Below are positions 35,698-48,200 of a stretch of DNA of 64,000 nucleotides, in pieces. The notes beneath the pieces are model-generated. The model was not told the DNA's origin. It searched no databases and saw only the letters and a program-made list of their open reading frames with translations. Every line of letters begins with the position of its first letter. Position 1 is the stretch's first letter. Origin of the DNA: Lepturacanthus savala (lineage: Eukaryota > Chordata > Actinopteri > Scombriformes > Trichiuridae); the NCBI GenBank assembly GCA_030544235.1, contig CM060481.1, positions 18,094,392 to 18,158,391 of the forward strand, given 5' to 3'. Position numbers and translations under genes: made by a program.

Positions 35698-35706
35698 AAT
35701 TTATTT
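35698..35706 (-). terminator. pole4: Candidate poly(A) signal of pole4
   Basis: The minus strand reads AATAAA here, about 230 bp after the pole4 stop codon. It is the nearest such hexamer in the right place. Confidence 0.5.
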
Positions 35707-35934
35707 AATTGTACAGTAGTATCTCACAAATATTTACACAACATGTACACATTACCACTGACATTTCAAAAGTTATGTAGGAATCTAATCGAACATTGTA
35801 GAAAAGCCTTTATAAATATCCAATTTGAGAGTCTGACTTAAAAAAGTACCAGAGATGGTTTTACAATATATTGTGTCCCTGTAATGTTTCTTGGATGGTT
35901 GCAGATTCACTGTTCTCGGCTCCTGAAGAAGTGT

Positions 35935-37775
35935 TTAATCTAATGTGCCTGTAAATGAAATAGAGAAGAACAGAGTACAAACTGGAGTGTTACTAATGAC
36001 ATCGTTTGTATTCTTCTTTTGTGTTTTTGGATGAGATGTCCTTAAATCTTGAAGATTTTATTAATGTCTTGGCAACACCTACCTTCTAGGAATGCAAACT
36101 CATCTATGGCCTCTATTGCGTTGTCTGTAGAGGAACAAGAAAAGAAAAGGGTTAATCGATTATCAAAATAGTTTCAGATTAATTTTACCAATTGATTAAA
36201 TGACTGATCATTTCAGCTATAGTGTGAAATAATTTATATTCCTGCACAATTAAAGCGGTTACTTCATGCTCTGATCTCATCCACCGAACAGCTGAAACGC
36301 CCAGTGATTCTGTAAATATTTGCAAACCGCATTCGAAGTTTCTTCGCTTACCTAAGTCTTTTCTTTGTAATGTTTTTCTTTTCCCTTGCTGGGCGTACAC
36401 CAGGGAATCTTTGGCAATCATCTCAACAAACAACTCCTGTTGAACAGAAAAGCAGGGATATTCTGTGATGTACAACTTAAACAAATGCAGGAAGTTATCA
36501 GACTTGTATTTTTCACACCCATATGGATGATCTTCAACAGTATATTTTCCATCAATTTAAACAAATAACTCCTCACCCTGATATTCATTCCACTCAGGGT
36601 TTTCCTTTATCTATTTAGGTAGAAAGTTAAAAGTATTGAGTTCTAGGGCTGGGCGATACGGACTAAATCAGATATCACAACGCTTTTCACCAAACACCTT
36701 GATATCAATATTGCAGGGATAACAACTAGTGTTTTCACAAAATATTAATGCAATGATAATTTAATAATGATCAGTACTTTGAGGTTGTTAATTTATTATA
36801 GTAAATGATTCCAGAAGCTTCTTTTCCACACATATGTTTTGCAATTAACAATTCTTACATTAAGCTTTCTGCAAAGCTCAAACATGGAGCTTTTTCTGTC
36901 CCTTGCATTTATGCATGTAAGACAATAGTTACTCTTCTTCATAGTAAGACTGAAATACTATGTAAACACAACTATATTACTATATCACCTTTTGAGAACT
37001 GCCATTATGTTTTATTCTGTTGTTTTTATGTTTTATTTAAGTGCGGTAAGTGTCGTAGTAATTGAAGTAAATTATAAGTCCATACATAACTAACACAGTG
37101 ACATGGGTTATGGGTTTGTATAGTGTGTGTGTGTGTGTGTGTATCTTATCAAATGGGGGTCTTTGGTCTTATTTGTGTCAGTTTAGGGGTCCTTGACATG
37201 AAAAAGATTGAGAACCAAAGCTCTAAAACCCTGTATGAATAACATGTTAATTTATAATTAATAGTAGTAGTTACATATAGTTATGAGTTTGATTACAACA
37301 ACCCTCCTGAATAAAATGCATGGGATAAAGGTTTTGGAGAAGGGTGTAAATAGAAATATTGTACATATGTAAAATATTCTGAACAACATGATATGGAACT
37401 GTGGAATATTTTGCAGCAAAAATATCTCGAATATACTGAATTTCTAATAATGCACGTGAGCTCAGAAAACAAGCGCTGTGCCTCTTCCTTTACGTTTTTG
37501 TGTTTGTTTTGTTGTTTTACCGTCGCTTTAGCGATGATGAATACGGACTCCTGGCTGGCGAGGGACACGTCCGGGTCTGTCTTCATCAGAGCCTTGATGC
37601 GGGCCAGCGGGAGCTTGGAGAGGCGGCTGTGGGTCGCAGCGACGGCGGCCGCAGGGCCCGTCTGCTGCCGGCTGCTCTCCTCCTCCGCCTCGGCCCCGCG
37701 GCTCTCCTCCTCGCTCCCACACCGGTCCGGGTCGAGCTCCGCTGGGGTGACGGGTGTAGCCACGGTCGCTGCCAT
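35935..37775 (-). CDS. pole4: DNA polymerase epsilon subunit 4
   Basis: Small histone-fold subunit of the leading-strand replicase. In the family it pairs with POLE3 and helps parental histone transfer to new DNA in the nucleus. Exons on the minus strand: 37775-37521, 36436-36352, 36124-36083, 35948-35935, giving 131 residues. All introns are GT-AG. The N-terminal ~48 residues are acidic and low-complexity (EEESRGAEAEEESS). The histone fold starts at SRLSKLPLARIKALMKTDPD, continues through SQESVFIIAKATELFVEMIA and QQGKRKTLQRKDLDNAIEAI, and the protein ends FAFLEGTLD. The core and end match the vertebrate family closely. It is slightly longer than the 117-residue human protein because of the variable N-terminus. 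The start is the first ATG of a GC-rich first exon. Two upstream E2F-like and four CCAAT motifs suit a replication gene. Antisense GC-rich frames across exon 1 are shadows. Confidence 0.95.
36650..36760 (+). repeat. Fragment of hAT-type MITE in pole4 intron 1
   Basis: The block TAGGGCTGGGCGATACGGAC, then TAAATCAGATATCACAACG, matches an end phrase common to non-autonomous fish elements, recalled from memory. A weaker similar phrase lies near 61.08 kb in the last gclm intron. Confidence 0.5.
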
Positions 37776-38100
37776 TCTAAGGTTTCGTCAAGTAAAACGT
37801 GAAATTTCCCCCCCCAAAACACAGTGAGAATTGAGATTTTTGCAGCTACATGTCACACGGGCAACAACACCAACAGCGCGCCAGGCCAGCATGTGCTTCC
37901 GGAGGTTGGAGGAGGGCGTGCGCTGATTGGTCAGTCAGCCCCCCAATGTCCCGCCTTTTCCTCTCCCGCCAAGTTCGCCTCTTCGGTGATTGGTCAGGAT
38001 GCAAGCAAGGACCTGGCTATTGGCTGGAATTTAACGCCATTCAAAGAAATACGTCGCTTCCGATGTCAACGAGAGAGGAGGGATGGTAAGATATTGGTCA
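37776..38100 (-). promoter_or_regulatory. pole4: pole4 promoter, CCAAT/E2F cluster
   Basis: Read in pole4 orientation, four CCAAT boxes (ATTGG on plus) lie at 37926-37930, 37989-37993, 38019-38023 and 38093-38097. On the plus strand TCCCGCC occurs at 37949-37955 and 37964-37970, matching the E2F core in reverse. The block is GC-richer than its surroundings and there is no TATA box. NF-Y with E2F is a known pattern for S-phase genes. That these sites are bound is inference. Confidence 0.6.
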
Positions 38101-38104
38101 CAGG

Positions 38105-40780
38105 AAGGTACTGATGTTTTAATTTACAATAAATATGATTTTGAACAAAATCCATGTTCCTGAAATTAAAATGGACAATACAATAAAACCCACATTCTTA
38201 ATGATAATTAGTTTATATTTCAACTCTAAAACAAGATTAAAATTTAACAAAACATATTAAATATGTCAAAAAACGTCAGTGAATAGAAGAAAATGGTCAT
38301 CAAATATTCGTAAAGCACAAGGTCAAGTCTTCAAATGCCTTGTTTGTCTGAGCAGAAGTCCAAAATACAAATATATTCAGTTCTGATTTATTTAAATGTC
38401 TGACATTTGTTTACAATTTACAATATACACTTTAATTTTGTTTGATGACACATTTTCTGTGAGTTGAGTTGTGAAACTCAATCTAAAATATTACTGTGTT
38501 TTAAGTTAATGGTCAATTATGTAAAAAAAAAAAATCAGAAGATGCCGAAAGATTAAGAATCTATAGATAGTATGAAATGATGATGGACATCATTTGTAGA
38601 CTTTTACATCAGTGAAGTCTGATATAATGTTCTGATATCATTAATCTACCAGAAGGGTGTTACAGGGTGCTTCATACACTTGCAAAACATTCGCTATAAT
38701 TTCTTTTTAAATGGATTTTTGTCTATTTGTTATCATTATGCACCATAACACCAAAGCAAAATCATTGTACTGTATATGAAAATTAAACCTAATCCAGATT
38801 CTGATAGAAAAAAAATATCCAGTAGCAGATATTCAAGTTTTATTGATCATTAGCTACTCTCTATGAACACTTCTATAATCCAGTGGACAGTCCACTAATG
38901 CACCATGCTAATAGGATTGTGAGTTGTGATTTAGTCTTCTAGGACTAGGAGCTCCGTTCAGTGACAGTCAGGTGCTGAAGTCTGAGGGAATGACATGAAA
39001 GACCCGCAGTTTGGAGGTAAATTGGTTTCTCTTTTATATGTTTTATGTAATATTTCTGTCTCTGCAATTTTATGAAGGGATCATGAGATAATAAGATAAT
39101 AATGTTTTTGTTCGTCCAACAGTGTGGTTGTCTTTTCAGCTCTTTATTTTATTAGTAACATATATTATTGTAAAAAAACAAACATATTTGCACCTATAAT
39201 TGCAGATTTGAAGGCTTATTAGAAAGTGAAAACCTAATATTACCATTTATTGACAGTTTACCATCATTCATCACTGTACTGATACTGATGTACTTTCACA
39301 GCTTCTAATGTTCCATGCTCAACTTGCCAGTTCAAGATGCTGCTTATTATTAAATGTCTGATATTCTATACATGGAAAGACAACAACATTAACTGATTAA
39401 TTATTAATATTAATTCAAGGAACAAGAAGTTTTAAGTGTTTGCTGTTTAAATCTTAAGATTCTTATAAGCCTTTCCATCAGATAACTAGCTCGTTTAATT
39501 AGTTTTATATGCAAAGCATATAAGTAACATGCCCCAAAGAATACACTAATTAACACACAACAAAAAGAACAGAAAATACAGAAAATAGATCATTTTAAAC
39601 ACATTTATTAGTTCAATTTCATTGCTTTTAAATTGACTCTACTGTGGGTTTAATCAGCCGTCTTCACCGATGAATTCAATACTACCATCAGTCTCTGCAG
39701 CTAGAATTTAAATTTGACAGCTCTGCAAGTTCTGTCGCTAGTTATCCTGCCTTAGTACATATAGTATAAATAGCTTCTGAAAGGAGACATAATCCTTTCT
39801 ACTTTAAGACCTTGCGTTTGACCTTGAGTCATGCGCTAATTGTAACCCATAGTGACCAGGAGGAGGCACAGTATCTTTACACTACACTTAGACAGTTTTA
39901 TTACCAGAAGTATCCCTTTTATTGAACATTGAGTATTTAATTCATCTACCGGTAATTATCACCTTCCTCTGTGATCATGTTGAGGCGATATATGTGTAAT
40001 GTAAGACGCCCACATCAGGTTCAAATTCTGATCGCTGACCCAACTGCTCGTGTTATGTTGGCACCTTGAACAGTTTCCTGTGAAAACAAATAATGGAGGT
40101 GATTCCTGGATTAGATAAAAAGAGTCACAACATTATCTTGTTTGGGGAAAAATTAATACACTAGCCAGTTTTTAAAGGAAATGTGCTGATTCTTTAGAAC
40201 TTTATAAAGAATAAGACTTCTGTTCCCAGAATTGAAAGAACAGGAAAAAGGGTGACGCTTCCTGCTTTTGTCCATCATTGAAAAACATTAAATAAAAACA
40301 TACATGTGGAAATTGATTTATCACAATCCAAGCACGTTTTCGACATCTGTCCTTCCTCTTACCTTGACTTTATTTGGGTTATTAATACACGCATCCACCC
40401 CGAGACTAAATATAATGTCAGTATATTCATACACCGGTTAATTAATATCAGTAGTTTTTATTTGCCTTCTTGTTCTAGATGTGGGTAACTTTCACCCTCC
40501 CCTTCTCTTGCGACATGGCGTTCAATCTAATTATCAGCATGCTTAGCTATACATGGACCTCTACAAGACTTAATGTTCAGTCCTGGCAGCAGGGCAAAAA
40601 TAACTGCAGTTAATGTTAAGGGTGTATATTACATAATAAAAAGTACATTTATCCTAATATTACTGCTGTTTAATTTTGTTTTCATGCTCCTTTGACAAAA
40701 CAATATTGCTCTTATTTCTCAAATGTCAGTTTCTTTTTCCTGTAAAGTGTCTCTAAAGCGCCTCTTGATTTATTTTCTAG
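38105..40780. other. Intergenic region between pole4 and nim1k
   Basis: Head-to-head genes are separated by about 2.7 kb of AT-rich DNA. No coding exon and no clear mobile element is seen. A 5' non-coding exon of nim1k should lie here or be fused to the exon at 40.78 kb, but I cannot place it. Confidence 0.5.
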
Positions 40781-40788
40781 CCATTAAA

Positions 40789-43700
40789 ATGCGACTGTGG
40801 GCAAAGCCGAAAGTGAGCAAAGTATCTAAAGATGAGCTTACAAAGACGGAGATGACAATGGAGCCATTCGCCGCCGCCGCCAGGCGCGCTACCTCACATC
40901 TGACAGAAGCCGTGAGAATGAGGCAGACGCCGTTTGAGAGAGTCACGTATGACATGGCCCACAACGAGAAGATCGTCAATGAAATCAGGCTCGGCCGAAG
41001 GGTGGGCTTCTACGAGCTGCGGGGAGAGATCGGGCAGGGTAACTTCTCTACTGTCAAGCTGGGCATCCACGCCTTAACACAAGGTCAGGAATCTAAAGTT
41101 ATTTTAAAGAAAACAACCTTTCTGGGGTGTATTCCTGCCTCTCACCTGTGAGGAATCAGCGTGCATAGAAAATGACTGAATGAAAATCCACATCCTCTTT
41201 TGTCCACGTTAGTTTTATTCTGTCATTCACATGACCTGGCTTTAAGGAGATATTAGTTGTAGGTGATTGTATTATTGGTTTGTAAATGATGTTGATGTCA
41301 GTAGAGTAGAACTGATTACTGTAAACCTTTCAGATCTTCCCCAGCGCCTGCAGTGAATTCATTATTATTATTTATATAACACTCTTGGTATTAAATTAGG
41401 CACCAAAAATAAATTATTTCTGTGATCTTGTATGCCAATAACAATGGCACGAATCTCCCTATTTTGTCATGACATTAAATCTTTGAAGTAGGTCTGACCA
41501 AAAGAACTTGCTCCACTTGGAACCCTTACATATGCTTTTTAGAAACTCATAATTATTTTTTAATTGTGCTTCATTTAAAATCATCTTTAATCTACTGTAA
41601 TCATGTTTATTTATTAACCATGTATTATTATTATCTTGATTTTCCCTTTATATATGTATTTTTCCTCACCAGACTGTTCAAATGAATGACAATTATATGA
41701 AAATCTCAATAATTAAGAAAAAAAATCTCAATAAAATATTTTTATAACGAGTATGTCCAAAATTTGAGCTGTCACCTCATCAGACTCTCTAAAAATATCC
41801 CTGATATCTAAATTTCTCCTCTCAGAACGAGTCGCTGTGAAAATCATGGACAAGCTGCTTCTGGATAAGAAGGTGCAGCCAATGACTGTCTCTGAGATCA
41901 GCTGCATGGAAAAGCTGTGCCACCCCAACATAGTGCGTCTCTATGAGGTGATTGATACCAGCAAGAAGCTGTATCTGGTGATGGAGTATGGCAGCGGTGG
42001 AGACCTCTTCTCTCGAATCACCACCAGGGGGAAGCTTAATGATTTGGAATCGAAGACGGTCTTTGCACAAGTCATCTCTGCCGTGAAATACATGGTAAGC
42101 TTCCCTTTTTCCTGAATCATTATCTACTGTGGAGCATAAGTCTGTGCTCAGTCTGTGGCCCATAAGAGCTGATTTTGATATAAATTTAGAAGGTTCAATC
42201 TGTATTTATTTAAGTTTAACAATAAAAAGTAGACTATGTTAATATATTTCCACATTTATTGTCTCTATTTTGATAGGGGTCAGTAGAAAGGTGACAGGAA
42301 ATGAAGTGTTGGCACGCAACAAACTTTTCTCAGTCCTACTCTATTGTTTTACAAATACACAGTCAGCATAGTAAATCTAGGTGGGCAGGATGCTCTAAAA
42401 CTGAGGAAATTGACTTCTAAAAGGAAGATTTAAAAACTTCCTGTCTTAGATAACTATGAGTCACTTGCCTAGTTTTATTTTTGATAGCAACCGAGCTGCA
42501 TTGAATAGTGGATTGATCGATTAGTTGCCAATTAATCTGATAATAATAGATTTTCTTTCAACCTCTGTGACATATATCTGAACATCTGTTTTGTGTTGTG
42601 GACAGTACAAGGCATTTGAAAGTGTTACTTTTTTCTTCTGCACATACATTGCTGATATACAAATATTAATCCAATATAGAAAAACAAAGAAAACATCCAA
42701 ATTGTGACAAATCTAAGTAAAAGTGCCCACTCCTTACAGTATAGGTTATAATATTACATCTCATATTAATTCACTGACTATAGATCATTAAATATGCACA
42801 GTGAGCGTATAAATATCAATTGTCATAATTATCATCTCAACCTATTATTTCCAAATGAGGACCTTCCTGAAAGCCTTTAAATTATTATGAAATATGTAGT
42901 TAAACTGATCAAAAGAAGCTCTCAAAGTCAGCTCATCTCTCCATCAAAGCTTTTAAAACTAATTTTCACCTTCTGGCTCCTAAACACTGTCTTGCTGCCT
43001 GGATTTTTCCTAATTTTCTGATGTTGACTCAAGGACATAATCAACAGGTCTATAATGAAAATAATTGTTAGTTGTAGCCCTAGATGATAATAATAATGAT
43101 AATAATTAATAGAATAGTATGATAGTGTGTCTTGAATAAAACTTCTATCTATATATATTTATTATCATATTTTGCATGAGAAAACCTCAGTTACAACACT
43201 AAAAAGTATTTGTATCTCTGGTAAAACAGAATGTTACTGTTATAGTGGCAGTAAGTATTGTGTGATTATTTAATTGGGTCCATTATAATCTCCTTTTTCA
43301 ACATCTTACAGAATATATTTTTCATGTTAATGATCCTCGGTGTGATTTCTCTGATTTTATGGAAAATAATTGATCTTTGAACTCTTATTTTCTTAATTAT
43401 TACACTTTGCATTGCAGATAATTTTCTGGTTTGGGTCAGTTCGATCTTGTTTTAAGTTTAAAAAAATATATTTATATATATTTATCTGTACTAAAACACA
43501 ATGTTACTTTTTCTTTCAATATTCTAACTATGACTTCTCACTTCTGTAGATTTCTTTTGATACTAAGTCTACAACCACAAAGGTTGTGTACTTTGGTACA
43601 CAACCATATTTATCATCATTTATAGCAGGAAAACTGAAAAATAAACCTGAAGCTTAAGTAGTTAACAAGTGGCTAAACAGAATCCGTGTTGAGCTCTGAT

Positions 43701-44471
43701 GCCTTTTTTGTGACATTTCAGCATGACAACAACATCGTCCACAGAGACATTAAGGCAGAGAACATCTTCTACACCACCAGCTACCGCATCAAGGTCGGTG
43801 ATTTTGGCTTCAGCACTGAGAGCGGCCCCAGCCAGCTTCTCACCAATTTCTGTGGGTCGCCGGCATACGCTGCTCCTGAACTGTTCAAGGACAACGGGTA
43901 CAGTGGGCATTATGCGGACATCTGGGCTTTAGGCATCCTCTTGTACTTCATGGTGACGGCCTCTATGCCCTTTCATCAGGACAACTTTAAGAAGCTGAAG
44001 CGCTGCATCCTTAAAGGGGCCTATACCATCCCTGCTCATGTGCCCGATCAGTGCCAGCTGGTCATAAAGGCCATCCTGCGCCCTGTGCCTGCTGATCGCT
44101 CCTCCCTCACGCAGATCACAAACAATGCATGGCTGAAGGGGATTGACTACCCCTGTCCGTACACATTGCTGCCACTGTCCCCAGCCCACTTTGCTCAGGC
44201 CACACAGACACTGAGCGTGGAGGAGCAGGAGGTAAAGGGTTTGCTGTCGGACCTCGGCATCGGGACAGATCATTTCCAAAACAATTCCTGCCTAGACAGT
44301 AAAAGTCATTTGACTGGGACGTACCGGATCCTCCTCCATCTGGTGCAAAAGAGAACAGCAGAGGCTGAAGGTTATTCAGCACTTCACCCTGATAAGTACA
44401 TGAGTCAGAGGAACTGTGCTGTGGCACCCGTGGCCAAACACTATCCCTCTTCAGTCTGTGTGATAATGTAA
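40789..44471 (+). CDS. nim1k: Serine/threonine-protein kinase NIM1
   Basis: AMPK-related protein kinase. Exons 40789-41083, 41826-42094 and 43722-44471 give 437 residues. The first exon follows an acceptor (TTTTCTAG at 40780), so the start is placed at 40789 rather than the in-frame ATG at 40723, which would lie in the intron. Kinase landmarks: glycine loop GEIGQGNFSTVKLG (79-92), VAVK lysine K104, HRDIKAEN with catalytic D197, DFG at 215-217, and SPAYAAPE at 234-241. The core is complete, so the enzyme should bind ATP. The activation loop reads LLTNFCGSP: the residue directly before FCGSP, normally the threonine phosphorylated by LKB1 in this family, is asparagine (N230), with a threonine one place earlier (T229). 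The protein ends CVIM, a CaaX prenylation box. Length equals the human family member. The intron between exons 2 and 3 carries an interspersed repeat just before exon 3. Confidence 0.95.
41084..41180 (+). repeat. Small interspersed repeat fragment at start of nim1k intron 1
   Basis: TGGGGTGTATTCCTGCCTCTC and ATAGAAAATGACTGAATG match the distal half of the longer repeat at 45.07-45.29 kb in the same orientation. The fragment lies directly after the splice donor of the first coding exon. Confidence 0.55.
43190..43650 (+). repeat. Interspersed repeat, family B copy 2 (nim1k intron 2)
   Basis: Second copy of the family described at 12.19-12.79 kb, same strand. Ordered shared blocks include ATTATTTAATTGGGTCC, TTGATCTTTGAACTCTTA and TTGCAGATAATTTT. 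It ends about 70 bp before exon 3 of nim1k. Confidence 0.75.
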
Positions 44472-45069
44472 CAACTGGACTGCTGCATATGCTCATGAAA
44501 CTCCTTAAATCCACCCCAGAGTCCCATATTGAGGGAATATCATGTTAAATGTTGAGAAGACGTATCTAAGGTGTGTTGTGTAATGCTGGAGGCAGACGTA
44601 AGGAGGGAAGGCTCACGTCTGATGATTCTTCTCTCGTTTCTACTACTGGGAAAAAAAGAAATTAGGCATTGAGGAGAACTAGGACCATACAAAGTCAAAA
44701 CAATAATCTAATTGTAAAATGTATATTTTAATCTCAAAACTGATGCCTAGATGCCTTCATTCAATGAAGAACATTTCACTCAATTATGACTCTAACAAAC
44801 AAATACTCACTTTGTTTAAAGTTTTGCAGAATTTTAATCAAATTTCCTTCATATCTTTGATAAGTATTGTGCTAAGATTTTCTAATATTTTAAGGCAAGA
44901 GTTTCACAAATGCTCCTTAAAAACCTGAATTTTATGGATTTTTTTTAAGGGATGTTCGTAAATGACTACTCGAGTCGAGTGAGTAAGGGCAGATTTGTGA
45001 ATCAGAATGAAAAATAAAGGAAAAAATAATGAAATTGAAACTGTTCTCTTCTTATCTCCGGCTCCACAG

Positions 45070-45290
45070 TCCAATACAGTTAAGACTCTAGGAGGGAGAC
45101 TCTAAATTGCCCATAGGTGTGAGTGTGTGAGTGAATAGTGTGTGTGTGTGGCCCACGATAGGCTGGTGCCCATCTGGGGTGTATCCCTGCCTCTCGCCCG
45201 AAGTACGCTGGGATTGGACCCAGCAGACCCCTGTGACCCTAGTAAGGAATAAGTGGGAATAGAAAATGATTGACTGTTCTCTTCTCGTGC
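45070..45290 (+). repeat. Interspersed repeat (teleost LINE2-tail or SINE type)
   Basis: The phrases CTAAATTGCCCATAGGTGTG, TAGGCTGGTGCCCATCTGGG, GTGTATCCCTGCCTCTCGCC and TGGGATTGGACCCAGCAGAC are the diagnostic order of one of the most abundant fish dispersed repeats, recognised from memory. The copy is ~220 bp and non-coding. Confidence 0.75.
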
Positions 45291-48200
45291 TCATCTGATT
45301 CTATCCTTCCAGTAAGAGGCATGTTGTGACAGAATAAAAGTGTTGTCTTTTTGTGCTGCATGCAACACTTAGGCCAAAATTTTAATCATTTACAAAGAAT
45401 TTCCTCTGGGGCGTTGAATGATTTATTCCACCCTTATTCTTGAATGTTTAGTAAATTGTTCATTCTTGAGTCTGTTTTTATGAACTCATTTTATAGTTCA
45501 AGTGAAGTGCTGATGATGGAATATCCAGGATTTCCTGGAATACTCTGTTCTACAAAACTATCAGACAATAAGTTGTGAATTCTCTTGAGACTGTCACTTT
45601 TTTTCTTTCCACTCTGTGAAGTCCAAACTGCAAAAAAAAAAAAGATGGGTGGTAAAAATAGTTATAAATGAGTAAAAGTATAGATAGTTAATAAAAACAT
45701 TTTAAAAAATGACTCAAGTAAAAGTAGAAATTCCCATAACACTCCAGTAAAAGACAAACGTGTCTGTTATAATTCATTAATGAATTATAATTATCCATGA
45801 ATAAGCAGTACAATTTTCATGGGAATGATGTTCAATGTTTTAATTGAAAATCAATGACAATTGACAACAGCAACAAATGTAGTGGAGTGAAAAGTAAAAA
45901 ATGTAAAGAGTGAAAGTAAAACATGTATACCGCTTCAGTTCACCTCTTAGGAGAATACACCTGGAAGGTACAACAGTCTGTGAGCCAGGTTTCACTTTTT
46001 ATTTGCAGTAAAGTGTCAATTCTTCTTTTCTGTTATGTTCTGTTCTATTTCCGATCAGTGTTTAGCGTCACGATAAACTTTATATTTTCTTATATTTTGC
46101 AATGAAGCGTTAATCCCCAACCTGTACCCCATCCTCACAGGAATTTGCAAAGCTTGTTGCAGAAGGAGCAGAAAAGTGCCAAGGGGAAGTCCTAACTTGT
46201 TTGACAATTTCATTATTTAGGAATAATGTTCTTGCACAATATCACTGCTGTGTGGTTTTCAATTGCTCTTGAGGAAACATCAGCCTTTAGACTGAATATG
46301 GGTGGAATGAATAATACGTATTGTTACAGGAAAATGAAACTTAAAACACATCTGTCTGCAGCTCCTGTTTTAAAGTCCACCTGATTTCAAGAGTATCTCA
46401 CGTATTGTGATGTTTTTTCACTTTAGGAAGACTTGAAAACGAAACTTAAAGTGAACCGATGCATAGACTAAACGTATGCATCAGCGGAAAAGACAGTTTT
46501 ATACTGCATACATAAACATTAATATTGGTGATAAAAGGAAGAAGTTTGTAACATTTCTGCTTTTGACTTGACTCAGCTTCCTCTTCTTTTTCATTCATAC
46601 TGAAACTCTCTCTTTACCTTGCCTAACCCAAAGCCCAAACGCACGTGACATCAGCCTTGACTTTTGGATGAAAAAACGAAGCTTGACGCACCAATGAACC
46701 TTGAATTTGGTTCTATACCAGCAGGAACCTTTATTTATCTACGCATCACCAGTTACTTTATTATTTTCAATCAGCATTAATGCGTCACTATATCCCAGTG
46801 ACGGGCAAGAAATGTAGCGTGAATGTCTGTCTCTGAATATTTGAAATGCCATCAAATAGAGCAGAAATCGGAGCGAGTTCAATCATGTTTTTTTTTGGGG
46901 ACTTACTTTCACATTTTTTGTTTTCTTTCACTGGATGGGGGCTTGCTCCAACCATTTTTCGGTTGCAAAATCACTCAAGTTCAAACGACAGTTCATACAA
47001 AATATATAAAGACTAAATAAAAACAAAATAGTAATCTAGGCTGCAAATAACACAAAGGTATTTGACCGTCAAGCCGTTACACTTAGAACTATTTGATGAG
47101 GCCCTTTAACTAATGTTTAAACTGTAGGGCTTCTGCTTAATGACTGCTTCCTTGGGCCAGTCACTGAGCCTTGTGGGTTACCAGCTGCTCAGTGATTACT
47201 GGGAAACAATAAAAGCTAAACTGGCTCAGGCAGCATTGGCTACAAGGGACTGGCTGGCCATGAACGGAGCAAAGTAGCAGAGGGCCACGCCATCGCTAAC
47301 TGAGGCTAGGCTAGCTGTGTTAGCTGCGAGGCCAGAGTAACCAGTGGCTGAGAGATTTAGCGATGAATTCCCTGAAAGAAAGATACTGCTTAAGCCTCAT
47401 TTATGTTTGTGGAGTTGTAGAAGAAAAGGCAAATGGACTTCAGACCTTGTTTGAAAGTTTGTGCTCCATGTACAGGTGAAATTGTATGTGTCCATTTCAA
47501 ATGTTACCGTCACTGCCCACATGCTTAATGCAACCTTTATGTTGGTATGGATGTTAACCAATACATCCACCAGGGGACAGATCACAGTCAAAACTTTATG
47601 ACAACAAATATGGCGGCTATGGAGGAGATCTTGATAATGTAGCTCTTAATTAAAAGAAGAAAACGGAGGCAGAAATAGAATTAACCATGCCATGTAGTAA
47701 ATTACAGAGAAATTTAATGCTTAGATTGCACAACAGGCTACGAACACCATGTAACAAATTGGCTACACCTTCATGAATTGTCTATTAAAGCAGTCGGCCA
47801 TATACAAGGTTACACCTAGACTTATTTCCTCATTAACTGGGTTATTATTGTCACACCAGTGATCTGAAAGAAAGTGATGGTCAACTGTGCCCCTCAGATT
47901 CCTGCTTTGTTAATACTTTATGGTGAGAAAATTGAGGGCAACTGTAATGAAGCGCAGCTGCACCTCTTGTGCTGTGGAATGTCTGCTGCTTAAAAGACTT
48001 GAACTTTCTCCCATTTTTGAAGTTAATTACTCTAATACTCAACTATATTACTGTGTTTGAACCCACTCTGGTTCACTGAGCACAACGTGCCATGACTGAC
48101 ACTCATAATTAACATCTTATTTGCAGGATTTCAGCCTGTTAAAAAGAAAAGAAAAAAAAAACATCCTACAGTCATGATTGAGTTGTGAGCATTAAAAGAA

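Noticed and set aside
37393..37827. Plus-strand frames of 144 and 100 codons across pole4 exon 1
   Set aside because: They are antisense shadows of the GC-rich pole4 first exon, and the minus strand has the recognisable histone-fold protein with matching splice sites.
40723..40788. Upstream in-frame ATG of nim1k at 40723
   Set aside because: A strong branch/pyrimidine region and acceptor (ATTTATTTTCTAG) lies between it and 40781, so it is most likely intronic.
43929..44514. Minus-strand frames of 116 and 132 codons opposite the last nim1k exon
   Set aside because: Shadows of a long GC-richer coding exon whose sense strand encodes the kinase catalytic lobe.
45775..45795. AT-rich palindrome ATAATTCATTAATGAATTAT
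   Set aside because: A 20-bp self-complementary AT stretch is not rare in such AT-rich sequence and has no supporting context.
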